Positions 1-9,492 of a stretch of 64,000 nucleotides of DNA are shown here, piece after piece. The stretch spans positions 1 through 64,000 of the forward strand of contig JADJOY010000023.1 of assembly GCA_016713535.1 (NCBI GenBank). The letters run 5' to 3'. The translations under genes and the position numbers were made by a program. How positions within the stretch are numbered: the stretch's first letter is position 1; each line of letters begins with the position of its first letter. The notes under the pieces were generated by a model that worked only from the letters and a program-made list of their open reading frames with translations, ran no database searches and was not told the origin of the DNA. The stretch is from Deltaproteobacteria bacterium. GTDB lineage: Bacteria > JADJOY01.

Positions 1-1476
1 CTGTGCCAGCGTCGCCTGGATGCCGGCGCGCGACTCGATCAGCGCCACTGACTGGTTCATGCCGAAGACGCCGTGGTGCGGGTGCTTGTGGCCGCGCGCC
101 TCCTCGAGCTCCCACGGCAGCGCCTTGATGCGGGGCATGTGGCAAAGGATGCAGCTATTGTCCTCCACCTTGCCGTACGGCCCCTCGAACCAGTCCGTCG
201 AGACGTCCTCGATCAGCACGCCGTGGGCGCCGACCTCGCCGAGGTCGACGCGGTGGCACGACTGGCAGATCTGCACGCGCGGGCCGAGCGGGTTCATGTC
301 GCGGCGGTGAGCGCGCGAGTCGGCCTCGATCGAGCGCGTGAGCCGCTTCGCGTAGTCGGGGTCCGAGCCCGAGGCACCACCCGCGATCGGCATCATGCCG
401 ATGGTGAGGTCGCCGTTCCGCGGCTCCTCGGGCACCGAGAGCGCCCGGTGGCACGAGATGCAGGTGATGCCCTCGGAGTCCTCGGCGAGGGCGCCGGCCG
501 CGGCGCGCAGCTCGTAGGTCGGGTCGTGGCAGCGGTGGCAGTAGGCCACCGAGCTTTCGCCGTGGCGCTCGATGGCGACCTTGACCGACGCCTGGTAGAG
601 GTCGTTCGAGGCGCCGAAGCGGTGCAGCGACACCGACCACTGGCGGTACTCGTCCCAGTGGCAGTTGGCGCAGAACTCGGCCTTCTCGACGCTCGACCAC
701 TCGACCGGCACGAAGTCCTCGGGGTGGCTCTTGCCGTGGTGGCGCAGGTTCCAGTTCCACCACACGGTGCCGAACATGCTCGCGAGCAGGAGCGGCGCGA
801 GCTTGCGCGCGCGCACCCGGCGCAGCCACTCGAGGCTCGCCGGCACGGTCTCGAGGATGCGGCGCAACCCAAGGTGGAGCGCGACGACGAGCGGCAGCCC
901 GATCCCCGCCCACTGGTGCAGCGCCAGGAAGTTGATCGCGAAGATCCCCTGGTGGCGCATGAACGGGTGGTCGACGAGCATCACGTCGAAGTGGGTGCCG
1001 ATGCCGGTCGCCATCGTCACCTGCACCAGCACGAACACCACGAACGAGAGCCCCGCAGCCGCCGGGTCGAGCCCGCGCATCCACGGCGTGAGCTTGCGGA
1101 ACATCCACCACAACATCCCGATCGAGAGCGGCAGGATCAGGAACAGCGAGTTGCCGCCCAGGAAGCGCAGCACGAAGAGCGTGAACCAGTAGCCGAACAT
1201 CACCACGTACACGCGCCGCGGTCCCACACCGCGCAGGTGGCGGTAGAGGAAGACCGCGAAGAGCGGCAGGAAGATCCGCGAGGTCCAGAGGTGCGCCTCG
1301 AACCACGGCAAGCGCGGCACGCCGAGCGGTGTGAACGTCATGCCGAGACCGGTCACGGTCTCGGCGACGAAGAACGCGAAGGTCAGCCAGAAGAGCGGCG
1401 CGCGCCACAGCGCCCGCTCGCGGCGGCCGATGCGGGCGGCGGGTGGATCGAGCGGGAGCGCTTCCGGGCGGCTCAT
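1..1476 (-). CDS. Membrane cytochrome: histidine-rich TM module fused to pentaheme c domain (3' end outside window)
   Basis: The gene starts at ATG 1476 and runs off the left edge; 492 codons are visible. The N-terminal ~250 residues hold about seven hydrophobic segments. Two of them carry paired histidines, H-x17-H (in AHLWTSRIF...YRHL) and H-x13-H (in LHQWAGIG...ALHL), a spacing typical of bis-His b-heme helices. Five CxxCH c-heme motifs follow: CANCH, CHRCH, CISCH, CQSCH and CILCH. By inference, electrons move between a membrane quinone or b-heme site and a periplasmic multiheme domain. It is divergent from, and paralogous to, the cytochrome at 1736-3955. The partner is unknown and more hemes may lie beyond the edge. 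The cytochrome assignment is firm; the b-heme assignment is inference. Confidence 0.85.
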   Translation of the reverse strand, partial: MSRPEALPLDPPAARIGRRERALWRAPLFWLTFAFFVAETVTGLGMTFTPLGVPRLPWFEAHLWTSRIFLPLFAVFLYRHLRGVGPRRVYVVMFGYWFTLFVLRFLGGNSLFLILPLSIGMLWWMFRKLTPWMRGLDPAAAGLSFVVFVLVQVTMATGIGTHFDVMLVDHPFMRHQGIFAINFLALHQWAGIGLPLVVALHLGLRRILETVPASLEWLRRVRARKLAPLLLASMFGTVWWNWNLRHHGKSHPEDFVPVEWSSVEKAEFCANCHWDEYRQWSVSLHRFGASNDLYQASVKVAIERHGESSVAYCHRCHDPTYELRAAAGALAEDSEGITCISCHRALSVPEEPRNGDLTIGMMPIAGGASGSDPDYAKRLTRSIEADSRAHRRDMNPLGPRVQICQSCHRVDLGEVGAHGVLIEDVSTDWFEGPYGKVEDNSCILCHMPRIKALPWELEEARGHKHPHHGVFGMNQSVALIESRAGIQATLAQ

Positions 1477-1735
1477 CACGCGGTCGCGGGAGCGGTTCGC
1501 GAAGCGGGGGCGAGAACCGCGTCCAGCGGCGACCGGACGCGCCGCAACATAGCGCGCGCAGCGCAAGGGGTGGAGCGTCGGTGCTCCGTCACCGATCAGG
1601 GCCACGACCGTGGGCGGGCGACGGACCGGCCGCGCTCCAGCCACTCCCGACCACGCCCCGCGTGATTGGCGGCTCCGCCGTCAGCCGATAGCCTCTGCCC
1701 TCCCCTCCGCTACCGAGCCGGGCTCGGTGGCCCTC

Positions 1736-3955
1736 ATGGCGCACCTTCCCAAGCTCCGCTTCCCGCGCATCACGCTCCCCACTCAGCCGCGCAGGCGCCG
1801 GCTGGTGATCTTCGCGCTGGTCCTCGGCGGGCTGATCCTGTTCCAGCAGATCCCGGGACTCTTCTTCACGTGGTGGCTCGGCTACCCGTGGCAGAACCAC
1901 GGGCTCTCGGTTCAGTGGCGGATCCTCTCGATCGCGCTCGACGTGGGCGTGGTGCTCGCCTTCCTCCTCACCGAGGTCAAGGCGTTCCACCGCATGCTGC
2001 CGCGGCTCTACCTTCTGATGCTGGGTCTCCTGCTCTTCTGCGTGTGGAGCGCGCTCTACCTCGCGTTCGTCGAGCGCTCCTCGCCGTTCGCGTTCCAGCT
2101 CCTCATGTGGCACATGTTCGCGGGCCGCACCGCCGCGCCGCTGCTCGTCATCTACCTGCTCCAGCACGTGGTCGCGTGGCGCGCCACGTCGACGCCCATC
2201 GAGCGCAAGATGGGCAAGCGGCTCACGATCTACACGGGCGTGACGCTCGGCGTGGGCTTCCTGTTCACAGTGCTCGGCGGACCGGACGAGCGGATCCTGC
2301 TGCCGATCCACGAGTACGGCGCGCTGCTGCTGCCGATCCTGGTGATCTGGCACATCCGTGCCGAGCGCCGCTGGCGCGCTCGCACCGGGCCGAGCGTCAC
2401 CACGCTCGCGGCGCGGGTACCGAGCTTCGGGCGCCGAGGCACGCTGTTGGCACTCGCGATCTCCCTGCTGTTGCCGCTCGCGCCGTGGTCGCTCTCGATG
2501 CACTGGACCGACCTCACCCATGCCGGGCTCTTCCGCTTCGTCGAGGCGACGCCGAAGGATCTCTACCGAACCGAGCCGGTGCCGGCGAGCTACGAGCGGC
2601 CGTTCGGCGCCGACCCGTTCGCGCCGGCACGCCTCACCACGCCGAACGGCGAGCTGGTGCCGGAGCGCTTCGTCGCCAAGGCGGAGGGTTGCGCCTACGA
2701 GGGCTGTCACACCGACATCGGCAAGCAGTGGGCGCTCTCCGGCCACCGCCACTCGCGCAACCCGTTCGTCGAGAAGGGGATGGCGGCGCTCGCCGCCGAG
2801 AAGGGTGTCGCGGCGACCCGCTACTGCGCCGGCTGCCACGACCCGGTTTCGCTCGCCGCCGGCGAGATCCAGTCCACCGGCGCCCCCTCCACCGGTGTCG
2901 ACAACGAAGGCGTGACCTGCCTCGTCTGTCACGCCGCCGCGCACGTCGACGCCAAGCCCGGCAACGCGAGCCTGGCGCTAGGCGCGACGCCGATCTTCTT
3001 CGAGCGCGCCATCGACAAGTCGGCCTACCTGATGGTGGTGCTCTACCTCGAGGACCACAAGCGCGAGCTCGACCGGCGCGGCGTGATCGACGACGTGGCG
3101 CTGTGCGAGGCGTGCCACCACCACGTGGTGCCGGGCGAGCTCAACCCGCACCGGCCGACGATCACGAGCCGCGTCGCCGAGTGGCGTGAGAGCCCGTTCG
3201 CGCGCGCCGAGAAGGCGGAGGATCGGCGCGACTGCCGCTCCTGCCACATGCCGCCCACGCCCGAGTCCTACCAGTCGACCGAGATCAAGGGCCACCGCTT
3301 CCTGAGCTCGAACACCGCGCTGCCCGCGATCTACGCGAGCGACCCAGCCTACGACGCCTACGCGGCGCGGAACTTCCGCGGCGTCCAGCAGGCCAAGTTC
3401 ACCCACGCCGAGAACCTCGAGTGGACGCAGGCTCGGCTGCGCGCCGGGATCGTCGACCTCGCGCTCGCGCCGGTGCCCGCCACCACTCCGGGCACCGTCG
3501 CGTTCACCGCGACCGTCGCCAACCGCGGGGTCGGCCACGGCTGGCCCGCGGGCATCCCCGACCTCGTCGACGTGTGGCTCGAGCTCGAGGCCACGGACGG
3601 CGGCGGCAACGTCGTGTGGACCAGCGGCGTCCCCAACGCCCGCGGCCGCGTCCCCGACGACGCCTACCGCTTCGGCGAGGAGTGGTTCGACGACCAGGGG
3701 AACCGCCTCACCCACCACGAGACCTGGAAGCTCGCCGAGATCCGCAACGAGCGGCGGATCCCGAGCGGCGCTCGTGACGTGGCGCGCTTCGAGGTACCGC
3801 TCCCCGCGAACGCCCCCGGCCCGGTCACGGTCGAGGCGCGCCTTCGCCACCGCCGCTTCCGCCGCGACTTCATCGACTGGGTGCTCGGACCCGAGGCCGA
3901 GCTGCCCATCACCGATCTGGGACAGGCCACCGTGACGCTCGCCACGGGCTCCTGA
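1736..3955 (+). CDS. Membrane cytochrome: histidine-rich TM module fused to pentaheme c domain and Ig-like tail
   Basis: 739 codons from ATG 1736; an upstream in-frame extension to 1610 looks non-coding. About seven TM segments come first, including H-x17-H (MWHMFAGR...LLQHV) and H-x13-H (PIHEYGA...IWHIR). These match the spacing and the proline positions of the divergent neighbour. The c-heme motifs in order are CAYEGCH (an unusual CX4CH), CAGCH, CLVCH, CEACH and CRSCH. The last ~150 residues include a VGHGWPAGIPD segment, typical of the beta-sandwich tail of c554-type multiheme cytochromes. The likely role is periplasmic electron transfer linked to the quinone pool. The redox partner is not identifiable from sequence. 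Confidence 0.85.
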   Translation: MAHLPKLRFPRITLPTQPRRRRLVIFALVLGGLILFQQIPGLFFTWWLGYPWQNHGLSVQWRILSIALDVGVVLAFLLTEVKAFHRMLPRLYLLMLGLLLFCVWSALYLAFVERSSPFAFQLLMWHMFAGRTAAPLLVIYLLQHVVAWRATSTPIERKMGKRLTIYTGVTLGVGFLFTVLGGPDERILLPIHEYGALLLPILVIWHIRAERRWRARTGPSVTTLAARVPSFGRRGTLLALAISLLLPLAPWSLSMHWTDLTHAGLFRFVEATPKDLYRTEPVPASYERPFGADPFAPARLTTPNGELVPERFVAKAEGCAYEGCHTDIGKQWALSGHRHSRNPFVEKGMAALAAEKGVAATRYCAGCHDPVSLAAGEIQSTGAPSTGVDNEGVTCLVCHAAAHVDAKPGNASLALGATPIFFERAIDKSAYLMVVLYLEDHKRELDRRGVIDDVALCEACHHHVVPGELNPHRPTITSRVAEWRESPFARAEKAEDRRDCRSCHMPPTPESYQSTEIKGHRFLSSNTALPAIYASDPAYDAYAARNFRGVQQAKFTHAENLEWTQARLRAGIVDLALAPVPATTPGTVAFTATVANRGVGHGWPAGIPDLVDVWLELEATDGGGNVVWTSGVPNARGRVPDDAYRFGEEWFDDQGNRLTHHETWKLAEIRNERRIPSGARDVARFEVPLPANAPGPVTVEARLRHRRFRRDFIDWVLGPEAELPITDLGQATVTLATGS

Positions 3956-4052
3956 CCTATCCGCGAAAGCCCGCGAAACCCCATGAAAACCGTCACGTCA
4001 TCCGGCCCGGCACGGCTCGCCAGCACCCCCCCGGCCAGCCTCGGCCGGTGCC

Positions 4053-4082
4053 TTGACACTCCTCGCGAGCGGGCTCGACAAT
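4053..4082 (+). promoter_or_regulatory. Sigma70-type promoter for the radical SAM gene at 4119
   Basis: TTGACA (4053-4058), an 18-bp spacer, then GACAAT (4077-4082). This predicts a transcript start near 4089 and a leader of about 30 nt before ATG 4119. The -35 box is perfect and the -10 box matches at 4 of 6 positions. Confidence 0.6.
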
Positions 4083-4118
4083 GGCTCTCGCCCCTCTTTT
4101 CCCCGTTGCGGGAACTTC

Positions 4119-5663
4119 ATGTCTGATCGACCGATCGGCGGCGTGGGACCGGCCGCACCCCACCGCCAGGAGTCCTCGTCACTGAGGGTCCTTCTCCTCG
4201 AGCCGCCGCTCAAGCTCCACGGTCAGCGCGACGTCGGCTTCAAGGAAGTCCTGCCGCACATCGGCATCGGCTACGTGGCGGCGGTGCTGCGCAACGCCGG
4301 TCACCAGGTGCGCGTCCTCGACGCGCCCGCCGAAAACCTCGGTCTCGAAGACGTGTGCGAGCGCTTCCGCGCCTTCCGCCCGCAGTTCGTCGGCTTCAGC
4401 GCCACCACCTACCAGATCCACGAGGTCGACGACACCGCCAAGGCGTTCCGCGCCATCGATCCGTCGGTGCGGATCGCGGTGGGCGGCTCGCACGCGAGCG
4501 CGGTCCCCAAGGACACCCTCGAGGCGTTCCCGTCGCTCGACTACGCGGTCTTCGGCGAAGGCGAGGAGACCGCCGCCGAGCTCCTCGACTGCATCGCCGC
4601 CGACCGCAGCCCGAGCGGCATCCTCGGGCTCGCGCACCGCGACGGCGCGGAGGTGATCGTCGAGGCGTCGCGCCCGCGCATCCGCAACCTCGACGCGCTG
4701 CCCTACCCCGCCTTCGATCTCTTCCCCGTCGAGCGCTACCGCGGCTTCTACACGCTCTTCAGCAAGCGCTACCGCCCGCTCACGCTGTGTACGACCCGCG
4801 GTTGTCCGTATCAGTGCAATTTTTGCTACAAATCGACGGGCGACTGGTTCTACACGCGCTCGCCCGAGAGCGTGCTGGGCGAGGTGCTGCGCGACATCGA
4901 GCAGCTCGGCGCGACCCAGCTCGTGTTCACCGACGAGGTGTTCACGATGAAGCGCAGCCACGTCGAGCGCGTGCTCGAGGCGCTGGTGACCGCGCGCATC
5001 GCGGAACGCGCGCCGTGGATCTGCCAGACGCGGGTCGACCGCGTCGATCCCGAGCTCCTCAAGCTCATGAAGCGCGCCGGCTGCGCGGTCATCAGCTACG
5101 GCATCGAGGCCGGCAACCAGGACGTGCTGAACCGCATCGCCAAGGGCATCACGCTCGAGAAGGCGCGCGCCGCGATCGGCTGGACCCGCGACGCCGGCAT
5201 CAGCCCCGACACCAACTTCATCATCGGCAACGCCTACGAGACGCCCGCCACGATCCGCCAGACCATCGACTTCGCGGTGAACCTGAACCCGGACACCGCG
5301 AGCTTCGCGATCCTCTCGCCGTTCCCCGGCACCGAGGTCGCCGACATGGCCGAGCGCGGCGAGGGCGGGCTCAAGCTCCTGAGCCGCGACTGGCGCCACT
5401 ACGGCAAGCAGATCGGCTCGGCGCTCGAGCTGGACTCGGTGCCGCGCGTCGAGCTCGAGCGCTTCCACCGTCTGGCGTATCGCCGCTTCTACCTGCGCTG
5501 GCGCAAGCTCTGGCACGTGTTCCGGGTGGTCAACGTCTGGAACATCCCCGTCTACCTGCTCCACAACCTGCGCTCGGCGCTCGCGAGCCGCGGCTCGAGC
5601 GGCGGCGGGCTCGGCACGTGGGGCCGCGAGCGCGCCGCGGCGCCGGGGCTGGCGAGCGCCTAG
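4119..5663 (+). CDS. B12-binding domain radical SAM protein
   Basis: 514 residues from ATG 4119, which lies just downstream of a good promoter. The N-terminal ~170 residues form a cobalamin-binding-like Rossmann domain (LLLEPPLK..., GGSHASAVP, FGEGEE). The radical SAM core follows, with the CX3CX2C cluster motif C229/C233/C236 in RGCPYQCNFC. Later elements fit the class (VFTDEVFTM, SYGIEAGNQDVL, FIIGNAYET). Class B members methylate or rearrange unactivated carbons in lipids, hopanoids and natural products; the substrate here cannot be read from sequence. It is followed 146 bp downstream by a second member. The codons around the cluster motif are locally more AT-rich than their surroundings. 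Confidence 0.9.
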   Translation: MSDRPIGGVGPAAPHRQESSSLRVLLLEPPLKLHGQRDVGFKEVLPHIGIGYVAAVLRNAGHQVRVLDAPAENLGLEDVCERFRAFRPQFVGFSATTYQIHEVDDTAKAFRAIDPSVRIAVGGSHASAVPKDTLEAFPSLDYAVFGEGEETAAELLDCIAADRSPSGILGLAHRDGAEVIVEASRPRIRNLDALPYPAFDLFPVERYRGFYTLFSKRYRPLTLCTTRGCPYQCNFCYKSTGDWFYTRSPESVLGEVLRDIEQLGATQLVFTDEVFTMKRSHVERVLEALVTARIAERAPWICQTRVDRVDPELLKLMKRAGCAVISYGIEAGNQDVLNRIAKGITLEKARAAIGWTRDAGISPDTNFIIGNAYETPATIRQTIDFAVNLNPDTASFAILSPFPGTEVADMAERGEGGLKLLSRDWRHYGKQIGSALELDSVPRVELERFHRLAYRRFYLRWRKLWHVFRVVNVWNIPVYLLHNLRSALASRGSSGGGLGTWGRERAAAPGLASA

Positions 5664-5809
5664 CGCAAGCGAATGAGCGCGCGGCCAGACCTCCCGGTCG
5701 GCGCGGCTCGTGACGCGGGCGCGGCGCTCTCGAGCGGCGCGCCCGCGCCCCGCCCGCGATCCGCGATGCAGCCCCTCCCGCCGCCGTTCGTGATCCGTCC
5801 GAGGCCCAC

Positions 5810-7246
5810 ATGACGCGCCCCTACCGCGTGATGCTGGTCTACCCGCGGACCCGCTCGATCACGGTCAACCCGCCGCTCGGGGTCGCGTACCTGGCGGCGT
5901 CGCTGCGGAAACTGCCGGGCGTCGAGGTCGCGATCCACGACTGCGAGAAGCGCCGGGAGCCGCCGGCGCGCTCGGCGGAGCGGATCGCCGAGTGGAAACC
6001 CGATCTCGTGGGCGTGTCGCTCTCGACGCCGACCTATCTCGCGGGGCGCGAGGTGATCCGCCACCTCCAGTCGCAGACCAACCCGCCGGTGATCGCCGTG
6101 GGCGGGCCGCACGTGTCGGCGCTGCCGGAGGCGAGCGTCGCCAACCTGCGCGCCCACTTCGGGTTCATCGGTGAGAGCGAGATCACCTTCCCCAAGCTGG
6201 TCGAGCGGCTGCGCGACGCCGGGCTCAGCACCCTCGAGCCGGGCGCGCACTCGCCGGTGGACGTGTCCGACATCGCCGGTGTGGCGTACCGCAACGGCGA
6301 GCCGGGACTCTCACGGCAGGCGCGTGGCGCCTGGAACGACGACCTCGACGCGCTGCCGTGGCCGGCCTTCGACCTGATGGGGCTCGACGAGTACCCGCCC
6401 CACCCGCACCAGCTCCTCTACCGCAGCTTCCCCATCGCGCCGATCATGACGGCCAGGGGTTGTCCGTACGAGTGTACGTTCTGCGCCAGCCCCGAGCTCA
6501 CCGGGCGCACCATGCGCTACCGCTCGCCGGTGTCGGTGGTGGACGAGATGGAGTACCACCACCGCCGCTTCGGGGTGCGCGAGTTCCACATCGAGGACGA
6601 CGTCTTCAACATCCTCCGCAGCCACGTGGTGGGCGTGTGCGAGGAGATCCTGCGCCGCGGCCTCCAGATCGAGTGGAAGTGCCCGAACGGTGTGCGCATC
6701 GACCGCCTCGACCCCGAGCTGGTGAAGCTCATGAAACGTTCGGGCTGCTACCAGCTCTCGCTCGGCATCGAGACCGGTGACGAGGACGTCCTCGACCGCA
6801 TCAAGAAGAAGTTCACCCTCGCCAGGAACGAGGGTGTCGTGGACGCGCTGCGCCGCGAGGGGATAGAAGTCCTCGGGCTCTTCATCCTGGGCTTCCCCGG
6901 CGAGTCCAAGAAGTCGGTGCGCAGCACCATCGACTACGCGCTCACCAAGCCCTTCAACCTCGCCCACTTCTCGGTGTTCTCCTACCTGCCCGGGAGCGCC
7001 GAGGCCGAGCGCCACTTCGGCGGCCGCGCCGACGAGGCGCTCGTCGAGGAGGTGGCGCGCGACGCCTGCTACTACACGCCGGTCGGCAACGGCATCATGA
7101 GCGGCCGCGAGCTCAAGTCGCTGCAGCGCCTCGCGGTGCTGCGCTTCTACCTGCGCCCCAAGCAGTTCTTCTTCTTCCTCAAGCGGCTGCGGGCACGCCA
7201 GCTCGTGTCCACCGCGAACATCCTGGTCAAGTACCTGTACGGCTGA
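5810..7246 (+). CDS. B12-binding domain radical SAM protein
   Basis: 478 residues from ATG 5810. It has the same two-domain layout as the gene before it: a Rossmann-type B12-binding region (MLVYPRTR, GVAYLAAS, GGPHVSALP), then the radical SAM barrel with C218, C222 and C225 in RGCPYECTFC. Other core segments are FHIEDDVFN, SLGIETGDEDVL and LFILGFPGE. It is probably co-transcribed with the 4119 gene, and the pair may act in sequence on one substrate. Its 3' end overlaps by 20 bp the reconstructed end of the opposite-strand gene at 7227-9278. The substrate is unknown. Confidence 0.9.
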   Translation: MTRPYRVMLVYPRTRSITVNPPLGVAYLAASLRKLPGVEVAIHDCEKRREPPARSAERIAEWKPDLVGVSLSTPTYLAGREVIRHLQSQTNPPVIAVGGPHVSALPEASVANLRAHFGFIGESEITFPKLVERLRDAGLSTLEPGAHSPVDVSDIAGVAYRNGEPGLSRQARGAWNDDLDALPWPAFDLMGLDEYPPHPHQLLYRSFPIAPIMTARGCPYECTFCASPELTGRTMRYRSPVSVVDEMEYHHRRFGVREFHIEDDVFNILRSHVVGVCEEILRRGLQIEWKCPNGVRIDRLDPELVKLMKRSGCYQLSLGIETGDEDVLDRIKKKFTLARNEGVVDALRREGIEVLGLFILGFPGESKKSVRSTIDYALTKPFNLAHFSVFSYLPGSAEAERHFGGRADEALVEEVARDACYYTPVGNGIMSGRELKSLQRLAVLRFYLRPKQFFFFLKRLRARQLVSTANILVKYLYG

Positions 7247-9278
7247 GCGAGCGCCACGCGGCGGCGAGGATCGTCACGGCGCCCACCAGCGCCGTGAGGC
7301 TGAAGCCGTCAGCGGCCACGAGGCCGGGTGCGAGGGCGAGACCGAGGCGTAGCCGGTGAACACGGAGCCAGCGCCGGCGGCGGCGCGGCGGGGCTCGCGG
7401 TGGCGAGGGTGCTCGACCAGGTACGCGCGATCAGCGCCGCCGCGGGCAGCGCAGCGAAGCACGACGAGCGGGATCGCGAGCGCCCGGTTGGGGAACGGGC
7501 TCGCGACCGCGAGCGCCGTGAGCGACGCGGCGAGCGCGGCTCCCACGCTGATGGTCGCGAACGCGAAGGGACTGGATCCACGAGCGCCGGACGTGCGGCT
7601 CGCGAACACCCACAGCGCGGCACCGAGGGCGAGCCAGCCCAGCGCCGAGAGGAGCGGGATCGAGAGCCCCGGAGACGCGCTCGCGCGACCCAGCGACACC
7701 GCGACCGCCACCTGCACCAGGGCGAGGCCGGCCGCCGCGGTGCGTAGCTGCCGGCGAGCCGGAGCGCTCGCCGCGTCGACCTTGCGACGCCGCAGCCAGA
7801 CGAGCGCGACGACGATCACGAGCGCGCCGCCGCTCTGCACCGCGTAGAGCTTCTCGGGGAAGATCACGATCGGCCGATCGTCGGTGGCGACGCGCGGCGG
7901 GGCCGCCGCGGCGACCTCGAGCGGCCGCGCGCCGGCGGTCGCGGCGAAGGCCTCGCGCACGCTCGCGAGCGTCGCTTCGCTGCGGCTCAGTCCGATCCAC
8001 GCGCACGGCAGCGCCGCGGCGGGGATCAGCGAGGCGCTGCACTCGGCGGCCGCCCAGCCCACCCCGGCCGGCAGTGCGCGCGTCAGTCGCGCGAAGTCCT
8101 CGGGCGTGGCCTGCGAGCGCTCGATCACCACCGCGCCGCTCTCGCCAACCCGCGCGAAGAGCGCGCGCCAGCCCTGCTCGGTGAAGAGCCACGACGAGCG
8201 CGGCACCGGGAAGAAGAGGCTCGCCACGAACGGCACGTCCACACCGTCGATGAACACCAGCTCGGCGGAGATGCCGGTCGCGTGCACGAGATAGCGCGGA
8301 TCGCCGGCGATCACCGTGACCAGCACGTCGCTCGTCGGTGGCTCCGCGCGCCGCTCGGAGCTCACCACCGTGAGGTGGCTCGTGGCGGGCAGCGCGGCCA
8401 CCAGGTCGGCTGGCCGGCGCGGCAAGGCACTCGCGAGGTACAGGACCTGGCGCGGCGCCAGCCGCTCGCCGAGCTCGCGAAGCAACGCGTACGCACCCAC
8501 CGGCTCGGCCCCCGCGGCAGCGCACCCGCTCGCCGAGGACGACGTTGTTCGCGGCCCACGCCGCGCACTCTCCTTCGCCCAGGCGATCGAGCTTCTGGTC
8601 GGTCGACCACGCGCGCGCCGACCACGCGGCGCTCGCGTCGCCGCCCAGGAACGCGGGCGGCTCGAGCCGCATCCACCCCGCCGCCGCGACGCACACGATC
8701 GCCACGGCGATCACGCCGCGGCGTGGCGCGGCGATCACCGCGACCGCCGCGAGCCACACCAGCAACGCCTCGTAACCGCCGATCGCGAGCACCGCGCCGA
8801 GACCGAGCGTGAAGCCGGTGCCCGCCGCCGCGAGCGCCGCGGCCAGGGCCCGCGCGGGCTCGAGCGCACTCCCGATCGCCTCACCGAGACGGCGGCCGAG
8901 ACGCGCGAAGGGCACCGGCAGGAGCGCCAGGAACACCAGCAGCTCGACGCCGTGGCGGTGGACCGGCGTGAACGGCGTCGGTCCCTCGTTGGCCGGAAAC
9001 GGCACGTAGAAGACGTGTGCCATGTCCGCCAGCACCGCCGCGAGCAGGACGAGCGCGACGACCAGTGACGCGGGTCGAGCCCGCCACGGCGACACCGCGC
9101 GGCCCGGCGCCGAGGCGAACGCGAACAGCGACACCCACCACACCACCGGCGCCAGCGGCGCGGCCATGAGCCGCTCGCCGAGGACGCGCAGCGCGACGTA
9201 GAGCCCGAAGCCGGCGATCAGCCCCACGCCCGCGGGCGCGGCGAAGGTCGACGACCGGGGCGTCGAAGTTTGAGTCAT
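7227..9278 (-). CDS. Interrupted membrane protein with spermidine-synthase-like soluble region
   Basis: The N-terminal part (from ATG 9278) is about 250 residues of TM helices. A Rossmann-like segment follows (LAPRQVLYLAS..., VFIDGVDVPF, WLFTEQGWRALF), then TDDRPIVIF and more TM helices ending in VGAVTILAAAWRSL. The TDDRP stretch and layout resemble membrane-bound polyamine-synthase-like proteins, though the catalytic residues are not clear to me. The frame is broken three times: near 8525-8527 (GGG), 7457-7458 and 7359-7360. Removing one base at each site restores a continuous protein of about 682 residues. The total span is a multiple of three, as three single insertions would give. Assembly error or a real pseudogene are both possible. 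Confidence 0.55.
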
Positions 9279-9492
9279 CAGGGCGCGGCGCGAGGGGAGA
9301 CGGACGTTAGCAGGCGACCGAAACGCGCGCCAACGCGGAACGCGGGTCCCGTGGGTCGTACCGCGATCCACGTTCTCGGCGAGACCCGCGTCGATGCGGA
9401 TCGCCGGTCGCGCGGCGCGCGACCCTCCGGCCGGGTCGGGACGCCGCTCTTGACCGGGAGGCGCGGCAACCGGTAGCCAAGCACCACCCGCC

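Noticed and set aside
73-1665. Long plus-strand open frame over the first cytochrome
   Set aside because: Arg/Ala/His/Glu-rich shadow of a real minus-strand gene; the opposite frame has heme motifs and TM helices.
9450-9479. TTGACC-18-TAGCCA promoter before the 9493 gene
   Set aside because: The -10 box is a poor match and the distance to the start is very short; not listed as a feature.
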